Of a stretch of DNA of 18,818 nt, positions 1 through 7,537 are shown in pieces. Below the pieces are notes generated by a model, which saw nothing but the letters and a program-made list of their open reading frames with translations, was not told the DNA's origin and made no database searches. Location: positions 1-18,818 of the forward strand of contig JAAYQB010000034.1 in assembly GCA_012519525.1 (NCBI GenBank), in the 5' to 3' direction. The stretch's first letter is position 1. The number at the start of each line of letters is the position of its first letter. The translations under genes were made by a program, and so were the position numbers. Source of the DNA: Bacteroidales bacterium (GTDB taxonomy: Bacteria > Bacteroidota > Bacteroidia > Bacteroidales > WCHB1-69).

Positions 1-253
1 CAATGTTATTGAAGCAAATGATATTGTATCGAATATTTATCCTAATCCGGCTAACGATAATGTTACCATTCAGTTAAAATCAAATGAGCCGGCTTCTATC
101 ACCTTCTACTCTATCTTAGGGCAAGAAGTAATGTCAGCAATTTTAAATGATAATCAAACAACAATAGACGTATCGAATTTGAATCGTGGTTTGTATATAG
201 TAAAAGTAAAACAAAAAGGTCAAACTTTTACATCAAAAATTAATATTTTTTAA
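1..253 (+). CDS. T9SS cargo protein, C-terminal sorting domain (5'-truncated)
   Basis: The reading frame is open from base 2 and stops at TAA 251-253, giving the last 83 residues of a protein that begins outside the window. They form a typical Por-secretion (type A) C-terminal sorting domain. It starts with the YPNPA motif, continues through a hydrophobic strand ending in SILGQEV, then DVSNLNRGLYIVKV, and finishes with a short basic-hydrophobic tail ending in INIF. In Bacteroidota this domain routes a protein across the outer membrane by the type IX system and is usually removed on export. The functional part of the protein is upstream and unseen, so no activity can be assigned. A hairpin terminator follows 20 nt after the stop, so this gene ends its transcription unit. 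Confidence 0.9.
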   Translation, partial: NVIEANDIVSNIYPNPANDNVTIQLKSNEPASITFYSILGQEVMSAILNDNQTTIDVSNLNRGLYIVKVKQKGQTFTSKINIF

Positions 254-272
254 TAATCACATTTTTAACGGT

Positions 273-306
273 AAAAAGCTGTCTTTTTAAAAGGCAGCTT
301 TTTTTT
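273..306 (+). terminator. Rho-independent terminator after the T9SS cargo gene
   Basis: A 12-bp stem pairs aaaaagctgtct (273-284) with aggcagcttttt (292-303) around a 7-nt loop, and an uninterrupted T run follows to 306. The one imperfect pair is G:U on the plus strand but would be A:C on the minus strand, so it acts on plus-strand RNA. Confidence 0.85.
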
Positions 307-382
307 ATTAGTATTCATTTATCATACAATAATTAATAACAATTAAGGTTATATTTAAATGACTTATAAAACACAATAATTG

Positions 383-1246
383 ATGAGCAATTCATATTAT
401 TCGCCAGGACGCTTTTCGGTTTTTCCTCCTGTTATTAAAAATCTTTTAATAATTAACGTTTTATGCTTTTTTGCTACTATTGTATTAAAAGAGACTTTTC
501 AAATCGACTTATACAAATTATTAGGACTTCATTATTTTAAATCTAATATTTTTTCTCCTCATCAGTTTATCACTTATATGTTTATGCACGGAAGTTTTGG
601 GCATCTATTTTTCAATATGTTTGCTTTATGGATGTTCGGTTCCGCTATAGAAAATTTTTGGGGAAGTAAACGTTTTCTTATTTTTTATTTAATCACCGGC
701 ATAGGAGCCGCATTAACACATTATCTGATTATTCACATACAACTTTCTCCCGATATTACTTTAATACAAAATGCTATACAATCACCTGATATAAACACAT
801 TAAAGGAATTAATTGCTCATCATAAATTTCACATACATGAATATTCGGGAGAAATATGGAATCAGTTTCTTGTATTTCAAGAAAACATATATACATTGCA
901 GCTTGCACCGAATAATAGCGATGCAATGGAACAAATCAGCTTGTTTTTAAATAATTATTTGGAATACTTTGTCAGCTTACCCAATGTAGTGGGTGCTTCA
1001 GGTTCAGTATATGGCTTGTTGCTTGCATTTGGAATGCTATTTCCTAACTCTATGATTTATATCTATTTTTTATTCCCAATGAAAGCCAAATGGTTTGTAT
1101 TAATTTTCGGACTTATTGAGTTAGCGGCAGGTATCTTCAGTAGCGGTGACGGCATTGCTCACTTTGCTCATTTAGGCGGTATGATTTTTGGATTGCTACT
1201 AATCATATTATGGCAAAATAAATCTAAATCACACTATAAACAATAA
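383..1246 (+). CDS. Rhomboid-family intramembrane serine protease (first of tandem pair)
   Basis: This is a polytopic inner-membrane protease of 287 residues with the complete rhomboid signature. TM2 carries HGSFGHLFFN (His74, Asn78, the oxyanion-side residues). TM4 opens with GASGS, giving nucleophile Ser206. TM6 carries AHLGG, giving catalytic His263. Hydrophobic spans lie near residues 18-37, 62-87, 97-119, 204-220, 224-252 and 260-277. Between TM3 and TM4 there is a polar insertion of about 80 residues (roughly 120-201), much longer than in GlpG. I chose ATG 383; an in-frame TTG lies directly before it at 380. The gene heads a three-gene cluster, with the second rhomboid starting 8 nt after its stop. 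The substrate is unknown. I see no clear TAnnTTTG promoter in the 75 nt upstream. Confidence 0.9.
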   Translation: MSNSYYSPGRFSVFPPVIKNLLIINVLCFFATIVLKETFQIDLYKLLGLHYFKSNIFSPHQFITYMFMHGSFGHLFFNMFALWMFGSAIENFWGSKRFLIFYLITGIGAALTHYLIIHIQLSPDITLIQNAIQSPDINTLKELIAHHKFHIHEYSGEIWNQFLVFQENIYTLQLAPNNSDAMEQISLFLNNYLEYFVSLPNVVGASGSVYGLLLAFGMLFPNSMIYIYFLFPMKAKWFVLIFGLIELAAGIFSSGDGIAHFAHLGGMIFGLLLIILWQNKSKSHYKQ

Positions 1247-1254
1247 ATACCAAA

Positions 1255-2172
1255 ATGCGATTTTATTCAAATCCTTTTCGTAATGTTAATATAGGGAACA
1301 GAATTACTTGTTTTTTTCGTAATCCATCTCCTCTTAACCGTCTTATTATTATAAATGTAAGCATTTATATTATTTTATTATTATTAAAAGTATTTTTAAA
1401 TCTGCTTGGGTTTTTATTTGTAAAAGATTTTAGCACTACTGTTACAAGTATCATAACATCTTGGCTAAGCGTTCCTGCCAATTTGGCAACTTTAGTATCA
1501 CGACCTTGGACTTTATTGACCAGTATTTTTGTTCATCTCGATTTTTTACATATTTTTTTCAATTTATTAGTATTATGGTTTAGCGGAACTATTTTTTTAC
1601 AATATTTTAAGAAAAACGCTCTCTATATTGTATATATATTCGGCGGAATAATAGGCAATATTTTATTTATTCTTTCTTATAATTACTTTCCTGTTTTTGC
1701 ATCTATAAGCAATCAAGCCATTGCTTTAGGAGCTTCGGGAGGAGTGCTTGCCGTATTAGTAGCTACAGCAACAAAAGCTCCTAATCTGAAAATAAATCTC
1801 TTTTTAATAGGTAACATTGCTTTAAAATGGATAGCAATTGCATTTGTTGTTATAGACATTATCAGTATTCCTATGAGTAATTCGGGAGGACATTTAGCGC
1901 ATTTAGGAGGAAGTTTGTTCGGATTTTTATATGCATTATTTCCTCAAGTTTCTACTATCCATATGCCTTCTTTTAAATTCCGTAAGTCTATGAAAAAACG
2001 AAAATACAGCTATTCGCATTCAAAAACAGATGAACAGTACAATCGAGAAAGAAGTGAAAATCGCAAGAAAATTGATGAAATTTTAGATAAAATTTCGAAA
2101 TCGGGTTATCAAAATTTAACAAAAGAAGAAAAAGAAATCCTTTTTAAAACAAGTAACAAAAAAAATTGGTAA
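1255..2172 (+). CDS. Rhomboid-family intramembrane serine protease (second of tandem pair)
   Basis: This 305-residue rhomboid is clearly diverged from its upstream neighbour but keeps the active-site set: HLDFLHIFFN in TM2 (His99, Asn103), GASGG with nucleophile Ser161, and AHLGG with His216. Unlike the first copy it has no long TM3-TM4 insertion. It has a long N-terminal membrane hairpin with a loop (about 28-80) and a charged cytoplasmic tail (about 240-305). The tail contains a short helical module, RKKIDEILDKI...GYQNLTKEEKEIL, which is often seen at the end of Bacteroidetes rhomboids. The tail lacks membrane segments and may be a docking element (inference). The following gene starts 1 nt after its stop, which points to translational coupling. 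An active protease is likely because both catalytic residues are present. Confidence 0.9.
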   Translation: MRFYSNPFRNVNIGNRITCFFRNPSPLNRLIIINVSIYIILLLLKVFLNLLGFLFVKDFSTTVTSIITSWLSVPANLATLVSRPWTLLTSIFVHLDFLHIFFNLLVLWFSGTIFLQYFKKNALYIVYIFGGIIGNILFILSYNYFPVFASISNQAIALGASGGVLAVLVATATKAPNLKINLFLIGNIALKWIAIAFVVIDIISIPMSNSGGHLAHLGGSLFGFLYALFPQVSTIHMPSFKFRKSMKKRKYSYSHSKTDEQYNRERSENRKKIDEILDKISKSGYQNLTKEEKEILFKTSNKKNW

Positions 2173-2173
2173 A

Positions 2174-3283
2174 ATGGTCAAAAAAAGAAAAAGAAATCTT
2201 CTAAATTTCATTTTCATAGTACTCAATATTGTTTTTGCTATTTTGCTATTATTATCTTATCTTGCCAATTATATCTCTCCCGAAAAATACTTTTTCATTG
2301 CTTTTATGGGCTTATCTTATCCCTATTTATTATTAGCAAATACCTTGTTTTTATTTTACTGGATAATACAACTTCATCGTTTTTTCTTACTTTCTTTGAT
2401 TTGCATAGCAATTGGTTTTTCTTTCATTCCGCGCTTGTATCAGTTTAAGAAAAAAGAAGTTGAACAACAAGACTCTACATCTATTAAAATAATGTCTTAT
2501 AATGTAAATATTTTCGGATTATACAATTCTAAAAATACGAGTGATAGCATTTTTAATTATATACAAAAAGAAAAACCAAATATTATTTGTTTTCAAGAAT
2601 ATTTTCAAAATAATAAACATTATAAATACGATGATACCATAATAAATAAAACAAAAGCAAAATATAAGCATTTGTATATTAAAGGAAAATCTCATCAATT
2701 TGGCTTAGCCACTTTTTCTGTTTTCCCAATTATCAATAAAGGAATTATTATTTTACCCAAAGCAACCACAAACAAAGCAATGTTTACAGATATTGCAATA
2801 AAACAAGACACTATTAGAGTTTATAATATTCACTTTCAGTCTATTAAATTTGAAGAAACAGATTATCATTTTACTGAAAAAGTAACAAATATTGACATTG
2901 ATATAAAAAATAAACGAACCCAAAAAGAAGCAAAACAAGTTTTTAAAAAATTAAAAAAAGGTTATTTAGCAAGAAGCAAGCAAGTGCAAACAATCGTAGA
3001 ACACATAAAAAATTCTCCCTATCCGGTAGTTGTTTGTGGCGATTTTAATGATGTCCCTTGGTCTTATACCTATCAAAAAATCAGCAATTTACTCTCCGAC
3101 GCTTTTGTTGATAGCGGTAAAGGATTTGCTCCTTCTTTTTATGTAAATCAACGATTACCTATTCGTATTGATTATGTTTTTTATGATAAACGTTTTTATG
3201 AAGTTACTAACTTTAAAGTAGACAATAAACCTTATTCAGACCATTTTCCGGTTCAAACTTTATTAAGCAAAGTTAAAATCTGA
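2174..3283 (+). CDS. Membrane-anchored endonuclease/exonuclease/phosphatase (EEP) family protein
   Basis: This 369-residue protein has three N-terminal hydrophobic spans (about 10-30, 38-64, 67-86) followed by an EEP-fold domain (about 103-367). The family's metal and catalytic motifs are visible in order: MSYNVN (Asn110), CFQEY (Glu142), YNIHFQS (His220), GDFND (Asp290, Asn292), RIDYVF (Asp333) and SDHFP (Asp356, His357). Members are Mg-dependent phosphodiesterases acting on nucleic acids, phosphoinositides, sphingomyelin or other phosphoesters; the substrate here cannot be read from sequence. The membrane anchor places the domain at the membrane, probably on the periplasmic face, which argues against a DNA-repair role (inference). 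It is the last gene of the rhomboid operon, with 1 nt between genes. The region about 225-262 is unusually Lys- and Asp-rich and looks like an insertion in a surface loop. Confidence 0.88.
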   Translation: MVKKRKRNLLNFIFIVLNIVFAILLLLSYLANYISPEKYFFIAFMGLSYPYLLLANTLFLFYWIIQLHRFFLLSLICIAIGFSFIPRLYQFKKKEVEQQDSTSIKIMSYNVNIFGLYNSKNTSDSIFNYIQKEKPNIICFQEYFQNNKHYKYDDTIINKTKAKYKHLYIKGKSHQFGLATFSVFPIINKGIIILPKATTNKAMFTDIAIKQDTIRVYNIHFQSIKFEETDYHFTEKVTNIDIDIKNKRTQKEAKQVFKKLKKGYLARSKQVQTIVEHIKNSPYPVVVCGDFNDVPWSYTYQKISNLLSDAFVDSGKGFAPSFYVNQRLPIRIDYVFYDKRFYEVTNFKVDNKPYSDHFPVQTLLSKVKI

Positions 3284-3367
3284 CAAATATCCCTAAAGAT
3301 GTCTCTTTAAATAATTTAATTATTCATTTTACGTTATAACTTTTGAGATACAAATACCATAAAAAAA

Positions 3368-4627
3368 ATGAAACGTCTTTTTATTTTTACAGTTTTTATA
3401 GTTTTATTTACTAAAGCATCGGCTTCTTATATCCTGATTCCCATGGATAAAACTCAAACTAACCATTTAAAAGCCTATGGGATTGCTTATTGGACATTAA
3501 CTAAAGATATTGACGTTAGCTGGTTATTAAATTATCGAGGAGGAAGTTTTCTTTGCCCTCATAATCAAGGAATTGAAAATGAATGTGTTATTAGAGGTGT
3601 AAGTTATAATGTAATAGCCGATATTCAAGCAAGTTCAATTTTATCAGAAATAGCACAAACTGATGTCAATATGAACGAAATTAAACTTACCAAAGCACCG
3701 AAAATAGCTGTTTATTCTCCTAAAAATAAACTTCCTTGGGATGATGCCGTAACATTGGTGTTGACCTATGCCGAAATACCTTACGACGTAGTGTATGACG
3801 AAGAAATTATGAGTGGCGTACTTCCCCTTTACGACTGGTTACATTTGCATCATGAAGATTTTACCGGACAATACGGAAAATTTTGGGCAAACTATCGTAA
3901 TGCACAATGGTATATCAACGATGTAAGAGAAAATGAAGCAACAGCACGAAAATTAGGATTTAATAAAGTTTCTCAATTAAAATTAGCAGTAGCAAAAAAA
4001 ATACGTGATTTTGTATCCGGAGGAGGCTATATGTTTGCCATGTGTTCGGCACCTGATAGTTTTGATATTGCACTCGCTGCCGATGGAGTTGATATTTGTG
4101 ATGTCCCTTTCGATGGGGATCCTATAGACCCCTATGCTCAAAAAAAATTAAATTTCGATAATACTTTTGCATTTCATAATTTTAATATCACTATCAATCC
4201 TTATGAATACCGCATTTCAGATATTGACATTGACCCTGTTACACATTTAATGAATAAAAATAACGATTTCTTTACCTTATTTGAATTTTCAGCCAAATGG
4301 GACCCTGTTCCGACAATGCTTTGCCAAAATCATTCGCAAGTAATCAAAGGTTTTATGGGACAAACAACTGCTTTTAGAAAAGATAAAGTAAAACCCAATG
4401 TAACAATTATGGGAGAATCTAAAATTTTTAACGATGTTCGCTACATTCATGGAGAATATGGCAAAGGCACCTTTACTTTTTATAGCGGACACGACCCTGA
4501 AGATTATCAACATTTTGTTGGAGACCCTCCCACTGATTTAAATTTGCACCCTAATTCGGAAGGATATAGATTGATTTTAAATAATATTCTATTCCCTGCT
4601 GCTAAAAAAGAAAAACATAAAACATAA
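3368..4627 (+). CDS. Conserved secreted protein, class I GATase-like fold suspected ('asparagine synthetase B' in databases)
   Basis: This 419-residue protein has a signal peptide (1-19, cleavage after ASA). I recognise it as a conserved Bacteroidetes family that automated pipelines name asparagine synthetase B. The sequence does not support that name: there is no N-terminal catalytic Cys after the initiator Met, no class II glutaminase motifs and no SGGxDS ATP-pyrophosphatase loop. What can be seen resembles a Rossmann-like class I amidotransferase/ThuA fold. A strand-helix-strand starts at KIAVYSP (112-118), then comes the YDWLHLHHEDF segment (155-165). A turn GGGYMFAMCSA (218-228) puts Cys226 at the position of a nucleophile elbow, and a late Gly-His (374-375) lies in a YSGHDPEDY segment. 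The function is unknown. It stands alone between the rhomboid operon and a bidirectional terminator. Upstream, TAACTTTTG at about 3337-3345 is one base longer than the -7 consensus. Confidence 0.8.
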   Translation: MKRLFIFTVFIVLFTKASASYILIPMDKTQTNHLKAYGIAYWTLTKDIDVSWLLNYRGGSFLCPHNQGIENECVIRGVSYNVIADIQASSILSEIAQTDVNMNEIKLTKAPKIAVYSPKNKLPWDDAVTLVLTYAEIPYDVVYDEEIMSGVLPLYDWLHLHHEDFTGQYGKFWANYRNAQWYINDVRENEATARKLGFNKVSQLKLAVAKKIRDFVSGGGYMFAMCSAPDSFDIALAADGVDICDVPFDGDPIDPYAQKKLNFDNTFAFHNFNITINPYEYRISDIDIDPVTHLMNKNNDFFTLFEFSAKWDPVPTMLCQNHSQVIKGFMGQTTAFRKDKVKPNVTIMGESKIFNDVRYIHGEYGKGTFTFYSGHDPEDYQHFVGDPPTDLNLHPNSEGYRLILNNILFPAAKKEKHKT

Positions 4628-4676
4628 AAAAAAAGCTTGCTCTTAAATTAAAGGCAAGCTTTCCCATTTTTTGAAT
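4626..4676. terminator. Bidirectional terminator between convergent genes
   Basis: The stem pairs aaagcttgc (4632-4640) with gcaagcttt (4654-4662), extended past a bulged base by three more pairs (4642-4644 with 4651-4653). On the minus strand nine Ts follow the stem (complement of the A run 4626-4634), making an excellent terminator for the fab operon. On the plus strand the tail is TTT, CCCA and six Ts, so it probably also serves the secreted-protein gene. Confidence 0.85.
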
Positions 4677-4700
4677 GAAGATTATAGTATTTATTTGGGA

Positions 4701-5132
4701 TTAAATATTTAATTTATCATTATCAATCAGTGCAAAAGACAAATTTCCTTTTGCACATAAATCTTTTTCTACTTTTGCTATTGTCTCTACAACAAATATT
4801 AATCCTCTTTGATTAGTAATTTTAGCCGTTATTTCAATCGTATCTTTTGGTTTTACTTGCCTTTTAAATCTTACGTTATCTATTCCGACATAAAAGGGAG
4901 TTCGATTTTTTAATACGCCTTGTACTAATAAACAGCACGATTGTGCCATTATTTCACACAAAATCACTCCCGGAACTACGGGGTTGCCGGGAAAATGTCC
5001 TTGTAAAAAAAACTCTTCACCCGTAACATAATACGTTGCGTGTGCAATATTATTTTCATCAATATTAATTTCATCAACCAATAACATAGGCTCACGATGC
5101 GGAATAAGTTTTTTAATTTCTTCTCTTTTCAT
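4701..5132 (-). CDS. fabZ: (3R)-hydroxyacyl-ACP dehydratase
   Basis: This enzyme dehydrates (3R)-hydroxyacyl-ACP to trans-2-enoyl-ACP in type II fatty-acid synthesis, in the cytosol, as a hot-dog-fold oligomer. At 143 residues it has normal FabZ length. The N-terminus holds the family motif IPHREPMLLVD (10-20). The active site is complete: His46 in GHFPGNPVVPGV and Glu60 in ILCEIMAQ, which are 14 residues apart as in characterised FabZ. Further family markers are YVGIDNVRFKRQVKPKD (81-97). Unlike many Bacteroidetes there is no LpxC fusion. It is the last gene of the fabH-fabF-fabZ operon, 34 nt after fabF, and is followed by a strong terminator. It could be either the housekeeping dehydratase or one devoted to a secondary acyl pathway; the sequence alone does not decide. 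Confidence 0.93.
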   Translation of the reverse strand: MKREEIKKLIPHREPMLLVDEINIDENNIAHATYYVTGEEFFLQGHFPGNPVVPGVILCEIMAQSCCLLVQGVLKNRTPFYVGIDNVRFKRQVKPKDTIEITAKITNQRGLIFVVETIAKVEKDLCAKGNLSFALIDNDKLNI

Positions 5133-5166
5133 AAGTGTATTTATTTAAGCGATGATTTAAATAGTA

Positions 5167-6399
5167 TTATTTTATAAATTTACGTATTGCAATTGTTCCA
5201 TTGTGACCTCCAAAGCCCAACGAATTAGAAATTGCAATAGTTATATCGGTTTTACGTGCTTTTAAAGGAACGTAATCTAAATCGCATTCGGGGTCGGGTT
5301 CTAATAATCCGATAGTAGGATGCACAATTCCATCGTTCATTGACATTACAGCAGCTATTAGTTCGACACCTCCTGCAGCTCCCAACATATGACCTGTCAT
5401 TGATTTAGTAGAGCTAATTACCGCTTTCCTTGCATTTTCTTCTCCTAATGCTAATTTTATGGCAAGCGTTTCTGTTTTATCGTTAAGAGGCGTACTCGTT
5501 CCATGAGCATTGATGTATAAACAATCATTAGCATTATAATTGGCTTCTTCCAAAGCAATTTTCATAGCATTTGCAGCCGTACTTGCATCCGGTCTGGGAG
5601 CTGTATAATGATAAGCATCACAAGTGTTTCCATATCCACATACTTCTGCATAAATAGTTGCATTTCTTTTTATAGCATGCTCATATTCTTCTAAAATAAC
5701 AACTCCTGCTCCTTCTCCCAACACAAAACCTTGTCTACGAATATCAAAAGGTATTGAAGCACTTAAAGGATCTTCGCTTCTCGATAGTGCTTTTGCATTA
5801 GCAAATCCTCCAATAGCAATAGGTGTAACTGCTGCCTCTGAGCCTCCCGTTATAATAGCATCGGCATAACCGTGTTTTATGGCTCTATAAGCTTCTCCTA
5901 TTGAATGTGTTCCTGTCGCACATGCGGTAACAATAGGCAAACAAGGTCCTTCTGCGTTATAAGTAATGGCTACATTGCCGGCCGCCATATTAGAAATCAT
6001 GGTAGGTATAAATAAAGGCGATATCCATCCCATTCCGTTTTCCATCAATTTTTTACTTTCTGATAAAAAAGTATGAATTCCACCTACGCCTGACCCAATG
6101 TATACTCCTAAACGCTCCGGTGCTATTTCTAATTTACTATCTTCCATCGCTTGCTTAGCTGCAACTAAAGCAAAATGAGTAAACCTATCGGAACGACGAA
6201 TTAAAGCTTTATCAATTTCGTGTTCTTCCGGATTAAAATCTTTTACCTCTGCAGCTAATTTTACGACAAAATCTTCAATCGGAAATGAAGTAATTTGACT
6301 GATTCCACAAATTCCACTTTTTAAATTATTCCAAAATGTGTTCACATCGCTTCCTATTGGCGAAACGATACCCATACCTGTTATAACTACTCTTTTCAT
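5167..6399 (-). CDS. fabF: Beta-ketoacyl-ACP synthase II
   Basis: This is a condensing enzyme that elongates acyl-ACP with malonyl-ACP. From ATG 6399 it has 410 residues, the usual KAS II length, beginning MKRVVITGMGIVSPIG. The Cys-His-His triad is intact: Cys160 in TACATGTHS, His299 in NAHGTST and His337 in KSMTGHMLG. The C-terminus has the SNSLGFGGHNG loop (391-401). An in-frame TTG at 6447 would add 16 residues and overlap fabH, but residues before MKRVV do not look like KAS II, so I use ATG 6399, 20 nt after the fabH stop. By eye the active-site region (ACATGTHSIGEAYRAIKHGYAD) looks closer to Firmicutes-type FabF than to the Bacteroidetes copy I would expect beside acpP. That is an impression, not a measured result. 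There is no acpP, fabG or rnc neighbour. Confidence 0.93.
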   Translation of the reverse strand: MKRVVITGMGIVSPIGSDVNTFWNNLKSGICGISQITSFPIEDFVVKLAAEVKDFNPEEHEIDKALIRRSDRFTHFALVAAKQAMEDSKLEIAPERLGVYIGSGVGGIHTFLSESKKLMENGMGWISPLFIPTMISNMAAGNVAITYNAEGPCLPIVTACATGTHSIGEAYRAIKHGYADAIITGGSEAAVTPIAIGGFANAKALSRSEDPLSASIPFDIRRQGFVLGEGAGVVILEEYEHAIKRNATIYAEVCGYGNTCDAYHYTAPRPDASTAANAMKIALEEANYNANDCLYINAHGTSTPLNDKTETLAIKLALGEENARKAVISSTKSMTGHMLGAAGGVELIAAVMSMNDGIVHPTIGLLEPDPECDLDYVPLKARKTDITIAISNSLGFGGHNGTIAIRKFIK

Positions 6400-6419
6400 A
6401 TATAATTGATAATTTATTC

Positions 6420-7379
6420 CTAATTTCCAGACCAATGTAATACACAAGCACCTGTAGCAAAACCGGCACCAAAAGAACTTAACACCAATATATCTCCTTT
6501 TTGTAATTGATTGGATTTATTTAATTCATCTAATAAAATAGGAAGGGAAGCCGAAGCCGTATTGCCATAATGCTCAAGATTATGAGGAAACTTCTCTTCC
6601 GGTTCTCCTAAATTCTGTCTAATAGCTTCTATAATACGCATATTAGCTTGGTGAAGTACGTAAAATTTAACATCACTTTTCTGTACGCCTGCCGTATCTA
6701 AAACTCTATTAATATCAGAAATAGAATTTAAAACAGCTAATCTAAAAATTTCTCTTCCATTCATAACCAACGGCTTCCCATACTCCTTTCTTTTCACAAA
6801 AGGATTAAATTCTAATTTGCGTTGATAATATAAAGAATCAATATTAGAGGTGGTTGACAAGTAAACTGCTCGTAAATCATCGCCCGGTACTACAATAGCC
6901 GCAGCTGCACCGTCTCCAAATAAAATACTGGCATCTCGTTCTGTCCAATCAACAATTCTTGAAGGCTCTTCTGCACAAACGATTAATGCATTTTTCACTT
7001 TTCCTGCTTTTAAAAAAGCATCTGCTATATCTAAAGCATACACAAATCCTGTACAAGCAGTATTAATGTCAAGACATGGACAATTAGCAGCCCCTATTCT
7101 TCCTTGAAGAATACTACTAAAAGAAGGAGTTGCATATATATTTACTAAATTTGAGCAAATAATATAATCAATGTCTGAAGCTGTTAACTTAGCTTGTTCC
7201 AAGGCTTGTTCTACTGCCTGTGTTGCCAAATCGAATAAAGTTTCCGTAGATAATATTCTTCTATGTTTCACACCCGTACGGGTAGATATCCATTCATCAC
7301 TCGTATCCAAAAAAGCAGCCAACATATCGTTACTTACGGATAATGATGGTAACGCACTGCCTGTCCCTATAATCTTCAT
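6420..7379 (-). CDS. fabH: Beta-ketoacyl-ACP synthase III
   Basis: This enzyme starts fatty-acid synthesis by condensing a short acyl-CoA with malonyl-ACP. The 319-residue protein has the thiolase-fold KAS III layout and a complete catalytic triad: Cys109 in NTACTGFVYAL, His243 in YVLHQANMRII and Asn273 in HYGNTASASLP. Also present are DEWISTRTGV (28-37), where the Trp-Ile-x-x-Arg stretch belongs to the CoA-binding region, FGDGAAAA (154-161) and the C-terminal SSFGAGFATG. It is the first gene of the fabH-fabF-fabZ operon, with fabF starting 20 nt after its stop. Upstream on the minus strand TTCCTTTG (7438-7431) matches the Bacteroidetes -7 element at all but one position. Its promoter region is shared with the divergent LytTR regulator. 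Acyl-CoA preference (acetyl or branched-chain) cannot be read reliably. Confidence 0.93.
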   Translation of the reverse strand: MKIIGTGSALPSLSVSNDMLAAFLDTSDEWISTRTGVKHRRILSTETLFDLATQAVEQALEQAKLTASDIDYIICSNLVNIYATPSFSSILQGRIGAANCPCLDINTACTGFVYALDIADAFLKAGKVKNALIVCAEEPSRIVDWTERDASILFGDGAAAAIVVPGDDLRAVYLSTTSNIDSLYYQRKLEFNPFVKRKEYGKPLVMNGREIFRLAVLNSISDINRVLDTAGVQKSDVKFYVLHQANMRIIEAIRQNLGEPEEKFPHNLEHYGNTASASLPILLDELNKSNQLQKGDILVLSSFGAGFATGACVLHWSGN

Positions 7380-7430
7380 ATTATAAAATTTAAGTTTTTT
7401 TTACATTATTTCATAACAAAAAAAACATTG

Positions 7431-7438
7431 CAAAGGAA
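7431..7438 (-). promoter_or_regulatory. Candidate -7 element for fabHFZ
   Basis: Read on the minus strand this is TTCCTTTG, one mismatch from TAnnTTTG, about 52 nt before the fabH start. I see no clear TTTG at the -33 position, so this is a weak candidate. Confidence 0.35.
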
Positions 7439-7467
7439 AAGTTTTTTTCAGTAGTATAAAAAAAAAT

Positions 7468-7537
7468 GGTATAGTTCTACTTGAAATGGGACAAAATAGC
7501 ATTTAAAGGGATAAAATAGCATATAGAGGGATAATTT
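7468..7537 (+). repeat. Four direct repeats phased at exactly 20 nt upstream of the LytTR gene
   Basis: Cores begin at 7468 (ggtata), 7488 (gggaca), 7508 (gggata) and 7528 (gggata), each exactly 20 nt after the last. Units 2 and 3 are alike across the full 20 nt (17 of 20 identical, both with AAAATAGCAT after the core). Units 1 and 4 share mainly the core. Twenty nucleotides is close to two helical turns, so all cores face the same side of the DNA. LytTR regulators such as AgrA and ComE are known to bind pairs of direct repeats at about two-turn spacing. The array ends about 33 nt before the -7 element of the LytTR gene, so an activator or autoregulatory site is likely (inference). It could also act on the divergent fabH promoter. 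Confidence 0.65.

Noticed and set aside
380..382. TTG start for the first rhomboid
   Set aside because: It is immediately followed by an in-frame ATG (383), which is the better start.
2753..2938. Minus-strand frame inside the EEP gene
   Set aside because: It is antisense to a well-supported gene and has Phe/Ile/Cys-rich chance composition. The same applies to the frames opposite the secreted-protein, prfA, DPP IV and gcvP genes.
3281..3310. Copy of the GGGATA repeat on the minus strand after the EEP gene
   Set aside because: Two similar cores occur but are 12 nt apart, not 20, and there is no promoter next to them; this looks like chance.
3368..4627. Asparagine synthetase
   Set aside because: There is a signal peptide, no N-terminal nucleophile Cys and no SGGxDS ATP-binding loop.
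6400..6447. 16-residue N-terminal extension of FabF from a TTG
   Set aside because: It overlaps fabH, and the canonical KAS II start MKRVVITG begins at ATG 6399.
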